Numbered from the stretch's first letter, positions 43,913 through 54,961 are shown. The stretch is 64,000 nucleotides of DNA from Boesenbergia rotunda (GCA_024364735.1 JAGFNQ010009462.1:62001-126000); one strand, 5' to 3'. A program made the numbers and translations. The notes: generated by a model not told the origin, from the sequence alone.

Positions 43913-46900
43913 TTAAAACAGTTCCGGGTACTTTGATCGCATCGTATCTTCCTGTTCCCAGGTGGCTTCTTCGAACTGCTTGTTCCGCCACAGAACTTTT
44001 ACTAAGGATATTTCCTTGTTCCTTAGCCTTTTAACTTCCCGATCGAGAATCTGGATCGGCCGGCGTTCGGAACTAAGGCTCTCCTGTTCTTGCACTGGCG
44101 GGGGTTCTATAATTTGACTCGCATCAGGGGTACACTTCTTGAGCATCGACACATGGAAGACGTTGTGAACGGCCGCCATCTCTAGCGGTAACTCCAGTTC
44201 GTAGGCCACCTTGCCTACTCGTCTCAAAATCTGGTAGGGTCCCACGTATCGTGGACTCAGTTTCCCCTTCTTTCCGAATCTCATCACCCCTTTCATAGGG
44301 GCTACCTTCAGAAATACCGAATCCCCAACCTCGAACTCGAGCGGTCTGCGTCGCTTATCAGCGTAGCTCTTTTGCCGACTCTGAGCAGTCTCTATCCTCT
44401 GGCGGATATTCTTTATGGCCTGAGTGGTCTCATCAATAATATCGGTCTGGAGTCCCATCTCCCTCTTTTCACCACTCTCATGCCAACATAAAGGAGATCT
44501 GCATTTTCTTCCGTACAGTGCTTCGTACGGTGCCATCCCGATAGTAGCCTGATAACTGTTGTTGTAAGCAAACTCTGCCAGGCTCAGGTATCGACACCAG
44601 CTTCCCTTGAAGTCCAAGGCGCAAGCTCGCAACATATCTTCTAGTATCTGGTTTACTCGTTCAGTCTGCCCGTCAGTCTGGGGGTGAAAGGCTGTACTGA
44701 ACTTCAGCTTCGTGCCAAGGGCCTTCTGCACGTGTCCCCAAAAATCAGAAGTAAATCGACCGTCTCGGTCAGAGACGATGGTCTTGGGAACCCCGTGTAG
44801 TCGGACAATATCCTTGACGTACAGTTGAGCCAACTGCTCAACTGAATAAGTCATCCTGATAGCCAGAAAATGTGCAGACTTGGTCAGCCGGTCCACAATC
44901 ACCCATATACTATCATATCCATTCGTAGTCCGGGGCATCCCTGATATGAAATCCATGGATATGTCCTCCCATTTCCACTCGGGAATAGGTAGAGGCTGCA
45001 GAACTCCCCCAGGTCTCTGGTGTTCCGCTTTGACCCTCTGGCAGGTCAAACACATGCTAATATAATGGGCTACATCTTTCTTCATGCCAGACCACCAAAA
45101 TTTGCCCTTCAGATCTTGATACATCTTGGTAGACCCAGGATGCATCGCATAAGGTGTGCCGTGGGCTTCCTCGAGTATCCTCGTCCGTAAATCGGAGTCA
45201 TCGGGAACGCATAATCGATCCCGGAGATATAAGACTCCACTATCGGAAATCCGGAATCCCTCGTCCTTGCCTTCAAGAACCTCTTGTTTGATTCTCTGAA
45301 GACTCGGATCAAGATTCTGCTTCTCCAGAATACCATCAAATAACGTCGGCGCAATCTGTAGAGTAGAAAGCTGTCCCGATATAATCTCGATTCCGAAATC
45401 CATAATCTCTTTCCCTAAGGGTTGTGACAAAGCCGACAAAGATATTAAAGTAGCACATGATTTTCTACTGAGAGCATCGGCTACCTTGTTGGCTTTTCCC
45501 GGATGGTACAGGATCTCACAATCATAATCCTTGACCAACTCGAGCCATCGGCGTTGTCGCATATTCAGGTCTTTCTGGGTGAAGAAATACCGCAGACTCT
45601 GGTGATCAGTAAAGACCTTGCACTGAGTGCCATATAAATAATGCCTCCATGTTTTCAGCGCAAAGACCACCGCTGCTAATTCCAAATCATGGGTAGGATA
45701 ATTCTTTTCATGTTCCTTCAGTTGCCTAGAGGCATAGGCAATTACCTTCCCATTTTGCATAAGTACAGCTCCGAGTCCAAGTTTGGATGCGTCGCTGTAC
45801 ATATCGAAACCCGTATCATTTTCGGGAAGAGTCAATATAGGAGCGCTAGTCAGTCTCCTTTTCAGTTCAGAGAAACTCTTCTCACATTCCTCGGTCCAGG
45901 TATATTTCTTATCTTTCTTTGTAAGAGCTGTCATAGGGGCTGCAATCCGAGAGAAGTTCTCTACGAATTTTCTGTAGTAACCTGCTAACCCCAGAAAACT
46001 TCTGACCTCACTGGCATTCTTGGGTCTGGACCAGTTACTTACGGCCTCAATTTTAATTGGGTCGACCATCACTCCGTCCTTGGAGATAACATGTCCCAAG
46101 AATGACACTTGATTCAGCCAGAACTCACATTTAGAAAATTTAGCATACAGTTGTTCTTTCTGAAGAATCTGTAATACTATACCCAGGTGCTCTGCATGCT
46201 CTTCAGAAGTCCTTGAATAAATAAGGATGTCGTCGATGAAGACGATCACAAATCTGTCGAGAAATGCCGAGAAAATCCGATTCATAAGATCCATGAATAT
46301 TGCCGGAGCATTAGTAACTCCAAACGGCATCACTACGAACTCATAATGTCCGTATCTCGTCCGGAAAGTAGTTTTGGGTATGTCCTCATTTTTCACCCGG
46401 ACTTGGTGGTAACCAGACCTCAGATCGATCTTAGAGAAAACCGTAGCTCCCTTTAACTGATCGAACAGGTCATCTATCCTGGGCAGAGGGTACCTGTTCT
46501 TTATGGTCACATTATTTAATGCCCGATAGTCGATACACATACGCATCGACCCGTCCTTCTTTTTGACGAACAGTACGGGAGCTCCCCAGGGGGAATGACT
46601 AGGACGAATAAGTCCCTTGTCGAGTAGCTCTTGCAGCTGTCCTTGCAATTCTTTCAATTCAGTCGGCGCCATTCGGTATGGTGCCTTCGAGATGGGGTTA
46701 GTACCAGGAATCAAATCAATGGCAAATTCAACATCTCTTTCAGGTGCTAACCCTGGTAAGTCATCGGGAAATACCTCTGGATAGTTGCATACGACTTCGA
46801 CGTCTTCTAGCTTCGGGTCCTCTCTAGGACGAGTATCAACCACATGAGCTAGAAATCCAGAACATCCATTCTCTAACATTTTCCTTGCCTTCAGAGCCGA

Positions 46901-47908
46901 TAAGAATTTGCCAGTCTTCTTCTTCGGCTCGCCGATAAATTCAAAGAGAATCCCCGTCTCGGGTCGGAAGATAACCCTTCGTTTACGGCACTCGATAGAA
47001 GCGCCGTATTTATTCAAGAAATCCATGCCCAATATTGCGTCATAATCTGACATAGCAAGCACTATCAGATCGCAGTAGAGTTTCCTATCTGCAATTCTGA
47101 TTGGTGCGGCACGTAGCATTTGGGTAGAGGGCATCACCTCTCTCGAGGGCAGTGTAGTCATAAACTTGCAATCTAGTTCTTGCAGTGGCATATCATATCT
47201 CGTGGCATATAGCATGGAAATAAAGGAATGCGTTGCTCCAGTGTCAAACAATGCAGTAGCAGGATGACTGTAAATAATTATCTGACCTGTGACAACGGTA
47301 GAGGCAGTCGCCACGTCTTCCTTTGTAAGCGAGAAAACCCGGGCGTCCGTTGTAGCAGGCGGGGCTTCTAACCGCCCCTGATAAATAGGAGTACCATCAA
47401 TCGCAGCCTGCATATGGTGAAGCTGGGGAGGAGCACCTTTGTGCTGAATATACTGCTGCTGAGGTGCCTTAGCGGCAGTAGAACACTCTCTGGCAAAGTG
47501 TCCTTCCTTCCCGCAAGTATAACATCTCTTGGCATCCCAGTAGCATGTCCCGAGGTGCATCTTCCCACAGGTGGCACAAGGAGGGTGCTTAGGCTTCTTG
47601 CCTTTCGGATCACCATTAGACTTGTTCCATGGCCTTCTTTTCCCGTTGTGGTTCTTCTTCCAGTGGGGGTTGGTGTTCTGAGTCTTTTGATTTCCTGACT
47701 GACTCTGATTCTGTGTACTGGCTGGGGCCTGCTTCTGCTGGCTGATATTCTTCAGATAGTGCTCAGCATTCAGGGCGCCGCTAACTAGCTCTTCTGCAGT
47801 CTGTGGCCTATGAACGCCACCGGCTACGCTCAGAGCAATGTCGGGCCTAAGCATTCTTAGCATTAATCTGACCCTTTCCCTTTCAGTACTGACCAGCTCA
47901 GGACACAA
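43913..47908 (-). CDS. G3 Gag C-terminus - protease - RT - RNase H - integrase - chromodomain polyprotein
   Basis: One frame of 1331 codons. Approximate residues: gag end with CCHC knuckle (CYTCGKEGHFAREC, 129-142), protease (DTGA, 222-225), RT (YPLPRIDD 473-480, FSKIDLRSGYHQ, catalytic FIDD 557-560), RNase H (MYSDAS at 703, ADALSRK at 810-816), integrase zinc part (H916, H923, C953, C956), integrase core (MDFISG from 985, SDRDGRF near 1046-1052, PQTDGQTERVNQ near 1076), C-terminal chromodomain-like end (RPIQILDREVK ... KYPELF). The PR-RT-RH-INT order is that of Ty3/gypsy. The frame opens after a TGA (47918-47920) inside gag, so it has no natural start of its own. Catalytic residues I can check are present. 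Confidence 0.93.
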   Translation of the reverse strand: MCPELVSTERERVRLMLRMLRPDIALSVAGGVHRPQTAEELVSGALNAEHYLKNISQQKQAPASTQNQSQSGNQKTQNTNPHWKKNHNGKRRPWNKSNGDPKGKKPKHPPCATCGKMHLGTCYWDAKRCYTCGKEGHFARECSTAAKAPQQQYIQHKGAPPQLHHMQAAIDGTPIYQGRLEAPPATTDARVFSLTKEDVATASTVVTGQIIIYSHPATALFDTGATHSFISMLYATRYDMPLQELDCKFMTTLPSREVMPSTQMLRAAPIRIADRKLYCDLIVLAMSDYDAILGMDFLNKYGASIECRKRRVIFRPETGILFEFIGEPKKKTGKFLSALKARKMLENGCSGFLAHVVDTRPREDPKLEDVEVVCNYPEVFPDDLPGLAPERDVEFAIDLIPGTNPISKAPYRMAPTELKELQGQLQELLDKGLIRPSHSPWGAPVLFVKKKDGSMRMCIDYRALNNVTIKNRYPLPRIDDLFDQLKGATVFSKIDLRSGYHQVRVKNEDIPKTTFRTRYGHYEFVVMPFGVTNAPAIFMDLMNRIFSAFLDRFVIVFIDDILIYSRTSEEHAEHLGIVLQILQKEQLYAKFSKCEFWLNQVSFLGHVISKDGVMVDPIKIEAVSNWSRPKNASEVRSFLGLAGYYRKFVENFSRIAAPMTALTKKDKKYTWTEECEKSFSELKRRLTSAPILTLPENDTGFDMYSDASKLGLGAVLMQNGKVIAYASRQLKEHEKNYPTHDLELAAVVFALKTWRHYLYGTQCKVFTDHQSLRYFFTQKDLNMRQRRWLELVKDYDCEILYHPGKANKVADALSRKSCATLISLSALSQPLGKEIMDFGIEIISGQLSTLQIAPTLFDGILEKQNLDPSLQRIKQEVLEGKDEGFRISDSGVLYLRDRLCVPDDSDLRTRILEEAHGTPYAMHPGSTKMYQDLKGKFWWSGMKKDVAHYISMCLTCQRVKAEHQRPGGVLQPLPIPEWKWEDISMDFISGMPRTTNGYDSIWVIVDRLTKSAHFLAIRMTYSVEQLAQLYVKDIVRLHGVPKTIVSDRDGRFTSDFWGHVQKALGTKLKFSTAFHPQTDGQTERVNQILEDMLRACALDFKGSWCRYLSLAEFAYNNSYQATIGMAPYEALYGRKCRSPLCWHESGEKREMGLQTDIIDETTQAIKNIRQRIETAQSRQKSYADKRRRPLEFEVGDSVFLKVAPMKGVMRFGKKGKLSPRYVGPYQILRRVGKVAYELELPLEMAAVHNVFHVSMLKKCTPDASQIIEPPPVQEQESLSSERRPIQILDREVKRLRNKEISLVKVLWRNKQFEEATWEQEDTMRSKYPELF

Positions 47909-48293
47909 TCGTGCCAGTCAGTTAAATTTCTGGACAGCCTCGTTGACAGAGAGATTCCCCTATCTAAATTCGGTGAACACATCGAAATGTCTGTTGGTCA
48001 CCCTCATATGGTAGAACTCCTCTAGAAATTCAAACTCGAAATCCTTCCATTTCATTTGATCCACCGATCTTCTGGCCTTCACCCGTTCCCACCACATCCG
48101 AGCATCGCCGGAGAGGCAGAACGAGACACACTTGACCTTCTCATGTTCCGGCCAGTCAAGGAAGTTCTACGGTGCTTTCCACTGTTTTTTTGAGCCAGGA
48201 CTGNNNNNNNCTGACGCTGCAGCTCAGTGATCACCTGCATCAGATCAGTGGGGGTGCTGTCTCGTTACCCCTAGTACTACGCCTTCTAGCCAT
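47909..48293 (-). pseudogene. G3 gag N-terminal part
   Basis: ATG at 48293 (MARRRSTRGNE). A frameshift near 48255 and an assembly gap (48204-48210) follow. The typical gypsy gag core (EHEKVKCVSF, LSGDARMWWERV) then runs on, with TAG at 47960-47962 and TGA at 47918-47920. Downstream it is continuous in frame with the pol ORF. Chromovirus-type gag, disabled in this copy. Confidence 0.85.
48204..48210. other. Run of seven N (assembly gap)
   Basis: Seven undetermined bases within G3 gag; true length unknown, so the neighbouring frame cannot be judged across it. Confidence 0.99.
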
Positions 48294-48295
48294 AT

Positions 48296-48414
48296 CTATT
48301 TTACAACCAGTAAATAGATAGATATAAACCTTAATACTACTTTGTTAGGCAAGCATCAATCATCTCATATAGTAGTACTGTACATGAAATAAAAGCGAGT
48401 TTAGGATTTCTTAC
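48296..48414 (-). other. Candidate leader intron of G3
   Basis: On the minus strand donor GCTTCCAA/GTAAGA at 48414 and acceptor TGTAAAATAG just before the gag ATG (48293). The same arrangement is seen in G1 (21322-21663). Confidence 0.5.
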
Positions 48415-48464
48415 TTGGAAGCGGCAGGAGGAAGCTTGATGTGTGTGTGGTGGAGGGGAAATCT

Positions 48465-48476
48465 GCTCTGATACCA
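48465..48476 (-). promoter_or_regulatory. G3 primer binding site
   Basis: TGGTATCAGAGC on the minus strand, three bases from the LTR end. Confidence 0.93.
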
Positions 48477-48479
48477 ACT

Positions 48480-51313
48480 TGTAACGCCCGTCCTTATATC
48501 TACCCTAAAGGCGGGGTTACGGGTCCATACATTCATCTCATATATCATGTTAAGCATGTATATCCAAACAAAACAATTACAATACAAGAAGTGTAGTAAG
48601 CATGCTTATTGAAGACTAATTTACCAAGCAAGGTTTTTCATATCATCCATGCAACTACAACATAATAGAGAGATCATTTAACTTCATAATTTACTGATCT
48701 AAATAAGTTACTGATCTAAACATGGTTTGAACAAGATAGAGCACAGCATTGGGCAAAGGGGCATGGTAAGAATATAGCAAGAGTTACCTAGTCTTAGATA
48801 CATGCAAAAGAAGCATTCATAAGCAACAGGAAATAGTAAATATCTAGCATTTTACTTAGCATGCATACTACAAGAATTAGACATTAATGATAGTGTTATC
48901 TAACATGACATAGGTTCCATATCTCTAAACTTAATCAACAGTAGAGTAGACATAATCATCACACATTCAGAGTATAGTAATACAATTGCAATCTTTTATT
49001 GGAAGCAGTTTAGATTCTAGACAAAAAAAGGTAGATAAGAATCTTTCGTTCTTTCCCGAGCCATCACCACACACATCCTCTAGCTTCTCTCTGCCTCTTC
49101 CTTTAGTTCAAGTATTTCTTACCGCTATCTGCAGCATAAGAAAACAACATGAACTAGTAAGCAAAACATGCTTAGTAAGAATCCGGGCCTACTCGCAAAA
49201 CCATATCGATACATCATATCATGTACTCAGTAATCAAGATAGAACAAGATTATAAGCATCATAAGCATCTCATCAAAGCATCATAAGCATCACATCAAAT
49301 ATCTCTAAGTACTTACAGAACAAGATCATCACATAATGAGAAAATATGCTTTTCAAAAAGTTCCATAAAGGTAAGTACTTAAAAATACAATATCATCCAG
49401 GGCCCAGTTGTAGTACCACATCAAGCGCGTTCCCTAATAAATTGGGGTAGCGAGCCACCAATCTAATTAGAGCAGGACCCTTCCGTCCTACCAATGCCAT
49501 GACCTTCAGTTAACATGCGCATTGGATTTGTTTAACGACCCCCTTCCGAGTCGGGTACACAACGTTCAAAGTAAAGTAATTTATCATGCAATTACTCATA
49601 TATGTATATGCCTAAGGGTACTCGTAATCACATCTTAAAGGGACACACCACTCATCAAGGGTGCTCTTGATCCCCTAGGGACACACCACACATTCGGGTG
49701 CTCTTGATCCCAGTTCCAATAGAGTATCCCTTTTTAAGCATATTATCCAATACATCATGTTCATGTCATAAGAGTGCCCCATGGGCTATAAGGCATGCTT
49801 TTATACCTAACAAGGTAGGTCACATAATTTATACACACATCACATATGTAGTAGCCTGCTTCATGGTCTCATTAGGTACTTCCCAACCCTAGAACTAGGG
49901 TTGGCCGAAAGTCACCAGTAAAGGAGTTTGTTCTTTTTCGTTTTCCAATCAAGCATTCCTTCAAGCATTCTTACAAACACCTCAAGTACATTTCATGTTA
50001 ACAATTTAACATATGGTTTAACCCTCAAAGTGGGGTTAGCATCCACTAACCCTAAATTACAAGGGTGGCCGAATGGTGTAAAATGGCTAGGCTAGGTTTT
50101 TGACATCTAACCTTCACACAAACATTCACACAAACATGTTATCTACACTACTATTCATGAGAACATAATAGGAATGCAAGCAACTCAAAAACCCTAGCCC
50201 TCCTCCTTTTGGCCGAAACCTTGTAGGGTACCAAACCCTAATTTTGTCCTTCCAAAAATTTGGAACATCACATCTGAGTATACCCTAAGTCTTAAGGGTT
50301 ATTTTCATGTATTGAAAAGTTGCCACACACATCCCTTAGGAAGTGGCCGAAACCCATACAAGGACAAACCCTAGGTTTTGTTCTTGACACCATGAAGAAA
50401 AATCCATCTACATGTATACCCTAAATCCAAAGGTCTTCCCATGCATCAAAGTTGGATCAAAAACCTTCTCTTGGGCCCCTTACAAGAGGTGGCCGAAACT
50501 TCCACTAGGGAAGTTCTTGTGAATTTTCAAAAGGATGGAACAAGTAACCATTCAATAGCAATTATGTTGCAGGCGAGAGGACACTTACATCCTAGCGCTG
50601 GAATTTCGCCTTCTCTTAAACCGTAGGGTGCCCTACACTTGAAGGGTACGTGACAATCCCTTTTCTTCCAAATTTTCCTCTAGGTTCCTTGATCTTGGTA
50701 GAGAGCAATGGCACTTGGACTCTCCCTCTTGCAATTACCCTAGGGTTAGAACCCTAGGATGATGTTTTCGAAAATGGAAAAAGGGAAGAGGATGAAGGAG
50801 GTTTCGGTGGAGAAGGAAGAAGAAGAAGAGAAGAAGAGGAAGTTATTCCAACTTCCCTTATTTATACTTTTCTCATGAAAAGACGTGTCTCTTTACTTCC
50901 CTAGCTCGTAACAAGCATGTTCCCTATTCCTTCTACATGAAATATTGCTTGGTTCATTGGTTATGACATGGTGAGTGCAACTAGGAGGTTCAAGGTTCAA
51001 TCCTTGCTTCCTCCTTTCTAGCTCTTCTTTTTATCACAATTTGCACTAACCCATATCAAAGCCCATTAAGCCATGCCCATCATGAAATTTCATAATATTA
51101 ATACTATTTCATGAATCTAATATTTCATGATAATAATATTTCATGCATATACTATTTCATGATAATATTTCATGATAATAATATTTCATGAACATAATAT
51201 TTTATGTATCCATGACATTTCATAGCATGTGATTGCATGAAATTTATATCATTTCATTATAACCATTTTCATACATTGTCATGATTTTACATTGACAAAT
51301 TTGGGGTGTTACA
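48480..51313 (-). repeat. G3 5' LTR (right copy)
   Basis: Same architecture as the left copy: tRNA-like segment (50950-51003), TATA (50859-50866), donor 50588, GGCCGAA motifs at 50491, 50345, 50211, 50067 and 49903, acceptor 49129. Its sequence is clearly diverged, especially at 49750-50400. Confidence 0.92.
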
Positions 51314-51892
51314 CTCAGGGAGACCTGAGGTTGCCGACACCTTTTTATTATTTTCCCACGTTGCAAGTGGACATCGGGCGTGGCATCGCCGGTGGAGCCG
51401 AGGCCTTTTGGGAATCATCGCACGTCGGAGGGAGTAAGGCTTCGGATTGACTGATCCCAGCAATTTTAGGGTAAGTCATCTTGTTCTACATTAGGTTCTT
51501 TTCTTTCTTAATCGCATTTCGGAGTGTGGGCAGTTTTGCTCTGTTCTGCTTCGCTCATCCATTCGTGAGTTAGTGGAAATCGGAGCGTGGTAGTAAGCAA
51601 GGATCCCTACTCTATTTTCCTTGTCTTTTTCTGAGCTTTCTAATGTCTGTAAGAGGATTCTCCGTCTACAACCAAGGAGATTTGTTAGTGGAGCTTTCAA
51701 CTGTCTTAGATTAGCAACCACCTTGGTTGCATCTAAATAAATAGTAGCCTTGCCTTTTTAGTTGTTGTTTATGATTTTATTTACTTTAATTGCATAAACT
51801 AATTTGCCATCTTTGTTTAGGAGTTGCAAAAGATCTAGTTCTAACTTGCAAGGAAATTCACCTCCTCTTACCGACTTGCAACGTTCCTACGA
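51314..51892 (+). repeat. S3 5' LTR fragment (cut by G3)
   Basis: It ends right before a PBS. Its stretch around 51630-51690 (gagctttctaatgtctgtaagaggattctcc and onwards) matches the S3 3' LTR near 54098-54138. The first about 250 bp (51314-51560) do not match that LTR, so the fragment may be from a diverged subfamily or a recombinant. Confidence 0.6.
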
Positions 51893-51893
51893 G

Positions 51894-51906
51894 TGGTATC
51901 AGAGCG
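51894..51906 (+). promoter_or_regulatory. S3 primer binding site
   Basis: TGGTATCAGAGCG next to the LTR fragment end. Confidence 0.88.
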
Positions 51907-51951
51907 AGATTCACTTTTGAAGGACTAACCTCCTGATAAAGCAACAAGACG

Positions 51952-52520
51952 ATGGCTGAATCTAGCATTCACCCGCCGAAATTCGAAGTAGACTTCACCA
52001 TATGGAAAAAAAATATAGAGGTATTCTTTAAGATTGATTTTGAGATTTTACTATCTATCAAATATGATTTTGTAACACCCAATGATGCAAATGAATATGA
52101 CAAGGAGGAGCATCTGTGGAACAAAAAAGAGCAAGCCGAATCAGCATCCAATGAAAAAGTTGAATTCCACCTGTTGGCAGTACTACCACCTTAAGAAGTC
52201 AACCAAATCGTCAGAAATTATGGTATTAGATCCATCCTTAAGAGCTTATGTAAATTAAGATTGAAAAATATAGATTTGAAAAAGAATTTAGCTCATTTAT
52301 GTCCTTGAGAAATGAATGATTCTGTAAAGCATGAAAATAATAAATTGAAAGGACTAATAGAGAAATCAAAAAAAGATCTAGCATGCTCATATTTTTATCC
52401 TAAAAAGAATTTTAGATATGCCAAAGGAATTAATTGGTATATTAGGAACCATAAGGGTCAAATTATAAAGGGTCGAAGAACTAGATTCCATCGAAATTCT
52501 TGTTTAACCTTGTAGGTAGG
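51952..52520 (+). pseudogene. S3 gag remnant (copia)
   Basis: ATG 51952 begins MAESSIHPPKFEVDFTIWKK, a copia gag start (FxxxNFxxWK-like), open to 52194. A second open stretch (52312-52515) has a Lys-rich coiled coil (HENNKLKGLIEKSKKDL) and a basic end, so most of gag and all of pol are deleted. Neither piece can work. Confidence 0.75.
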
Positions 52521-53447
52521 AGTTTATATTGGATTCCAAAATGAATTTTGAATAGTTAAATAATTTTTTTTGTTCACTAAACTGCTCTTAACATTTCTTG
52601 ATTATTAGTAAAATCAAAATCATTGGGTAATTTTTGGATTTAATTGATTTGTAATTTTTTCTATGATAGACAAAGACTTTATCTATGAATTGAAATTTTT
52701 TGGAATTGTTAAAATATTCGATGAATTTTCATATATTTCTTTTCAAAAATTGACTTTTTAATTTAAAAATTCTTAGATAATTATTTTTCAATAAATACAA
52801 TTTTAAAGAATCTGGACATTATATTTTGACGATTCCAAAATTTAGCAGAATTTTTCAAACTCAATATCTAATTTAATTTATTTTGTAAATCTTTTCTATG
52901 ATTAAAATCATTAATTTTTAACTTAGAGAATTTATTTTAATCTAAAATTTTTGTATTATTATGTCATTGATTTTACACATTGATAAAAATTTTGAAAATT
53001 TTCTAATGGTTAAATAATTTTTTATGATTTTTTATAAAAAATTATATTTTTGAATTGATAAATAGTCAAAAAAAAATTATTTTTATTGTTTCAATCTTTT
53101 TGGATTTGTACATTGTATTTTGGATGTTGACAAAAATCGTCAAAATTTTCTGAAGTCAAATTCAAATTTTAAAAATATTCTTCTAAACTCATCAATTTTT
53201 TTCTTAAAAATATGTTTTTCGCCTTAATGAGTTTGTTTTTCTTATTTTTCTAAAAATTCCTTTGCCCTATTTTTTTGATATGATCAAAGGGGGAGAGTAA
53301 ATAAGATTAAGTTAAGAGGAGGTCATGTTGACATTTACTTGCATAATTTATTGCACTAGATTGCCATATTTATTTTATTATTTTCAATAAATAAATAGTT
53401 AATTTCTTGTTTGGTTAACCCTATCTTAATTTAGGTTAATGCACATC
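52521..53447 (+). other. S3 3' untranslated region
   Basis: Extremely AT-rich, no gene supported; gggggagag at 53289 resembles a PPT-like tract internal to the region. Confidence 0.55.
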
Positions 53448-53460
53448 AAAAAGAGAAGAT
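53448..53460 (+). promoter_or_regulatory. S3 polypurine tract
   Basis: aaaaagagaagat directly before TGTAAATACC. Confidence 0.8.
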
Positions 53461-54144
53461 TGTAAATACCTCGGGTTGGGTTTGATGTGATCAACTAAGT
53501 CAAGTTAGGTCTTGGTGTATTTTGATCCATGTGTCAAAGTGTACATGAGCTTAGCAGTGCAGAAAGTTGAGAGAATGATGTAGCGGATGAGAAGGATGAC
53601 ACGGGAAGGGAGTCAATGGGCTCAGTGCATTTGAGGGATGCAGAGGTCTGCTGAAGTGTACACTGGTGTAGAGAGAATGATGCGCTCGACGTCCGAGGGA
53701 TGAGATGAGCCTAACTCTGGTTGGTTAGAAATCACCCAGGCAGAAGAAGGACGATAAAGTCAACATGAGTGTTGACTTTGACTAGTTGGTCAACTTATAT
53801 GCCTCAGTTGATGAGTGAGGTGCCTCAGCTACAAAGTTCATAGAATTGAGGCACCTCTGCTTGAACTTGAGGCGCCTCAGGTTGGAACGTAGGTGCCTTG
53901 GATCAAAGTTTATCGTTAAGTGATCATTAGCACCATAGATAAAATTTTATCCATCTGAGGCACCTCAAATCACAACTGAGGCACCTCAGGTCCACATCAG
54001 CATAATGCTCACTTTGGTTTTAGGGCTGTAAATAGCCCACGAGAACTAGGATTAGAGATCAACAACTGTACTATATTTTTCTAGTCATTTTTTGAGCTTT
54101 CCAACATCTGTAAGAGGCTTCTCCACCTGCAACCAAGGACATCA
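53461..54144 (+). repeat. S3 3' LTR, cut by S4
   Basis: Starts TGTAAATACCTCGGG. GAGGYRCCTC-type palindromes at 53848 and 53869 and at 53957 and 53978 (21-nt pairs) lie upstream of a weak TGTAAATA box near 54025. Stops at 54144 where S4 starts; catca (54140-54144) would be S4's target duplicate. Confidence 0.8.
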
Positions 54145-54961
54145 TGTTGGTGCTGGAAGCACCAGATCGAACCTGGGTTTTGATAATGGAAAAGGATTCA
54201 ATGTTAAGGTTAAGTTGTTATTTAATGAATCTGTTATGTGTGCAGGAAAGTCCTAGGTAAGCTAGGCACGAAGTCTTGACTTGCAGCGTTGAGCAATAAG
54301 TCATCGTCATGGACTGGGCACCAAAGACATGACTGGTGGTTGGGTAATAAGTCCTGGTCATGGACTAGGCACCGAAGTCTTGAACCGGAAGATCGGGCAG
54401 AAGTCTTAGCCGAGTGAGAGTTGCGGACAGATGTAGAGGCGGGTCGAGGAACGGACATCTCGAGATTCGGCAATCTCGGAGGCCGAGCAAAAGTCCAACC
54501 GGAGAAGCAGGTTGGCAAAAGATAACTTCTCCTAGGAGGAGTAGGTGAGGACGCGTTCCCCGGAAGAGGGAACAGTAAGCGTCAGTTCAACCTAGGGTTC
54601 AATTTGGAAGCCCAAAGTCAGAACCAAGACAACACAGGCTGTTATTTACACTCAATTTTATTATTACTGCTGTTCTGAAACTAACTCTGGTTGCAGGAGC
54701 AAGAGGTTCACGGTTTCTGCATCCCAGGCGCTTGAGAGGACTCAGGCGCCCGAGAACACAGGCGCCTATGTTGATACAGGTGCCCTAGATGGGGTACTTC
54801 CTGAGGCTGCGAATCTAAGACGACAGGTCAGCATGGGAGGCACCCATGAGCAGTCAGGCGCCCTGGAAAGGGGATAAGCGTTGGCTGAGTCTGCGGATGA
54901 GGATGCTTTTAAATCGGTGACGTAAGAGGTGCCCTACAGCAACACAGGCGCACTGGACACC

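Larger units (their letters stand above)
41065..51313 (-). mobile_element. G3: Ty3/gypsy chromovirus (Tekay/Del-like), most complete pol of the window
   Basis: LTRs 41065-43878 (2814 bp) and 48480-51313 (2834 bp), ends TGTAACGCCC / TGTTACA. PBS at 48465-48476 (minus) and purine tract next to the left LTR (43879-43896). Gag is damaged; the pol frame is open for 1331 codons. Flanking 5-mers differ (gaaaa and ctcag) and the flanks are different elements (C3 and S3). The LTRs are clearly diverged, so the element is probably an inter-element recombinant. Confidence 0.93.

Noticed and set aside
43809..43991. Short frame downstream of G3 pol as an extra gene
   Set aside because: Overlaps the pol end, the PPT and the LTR in another frame.
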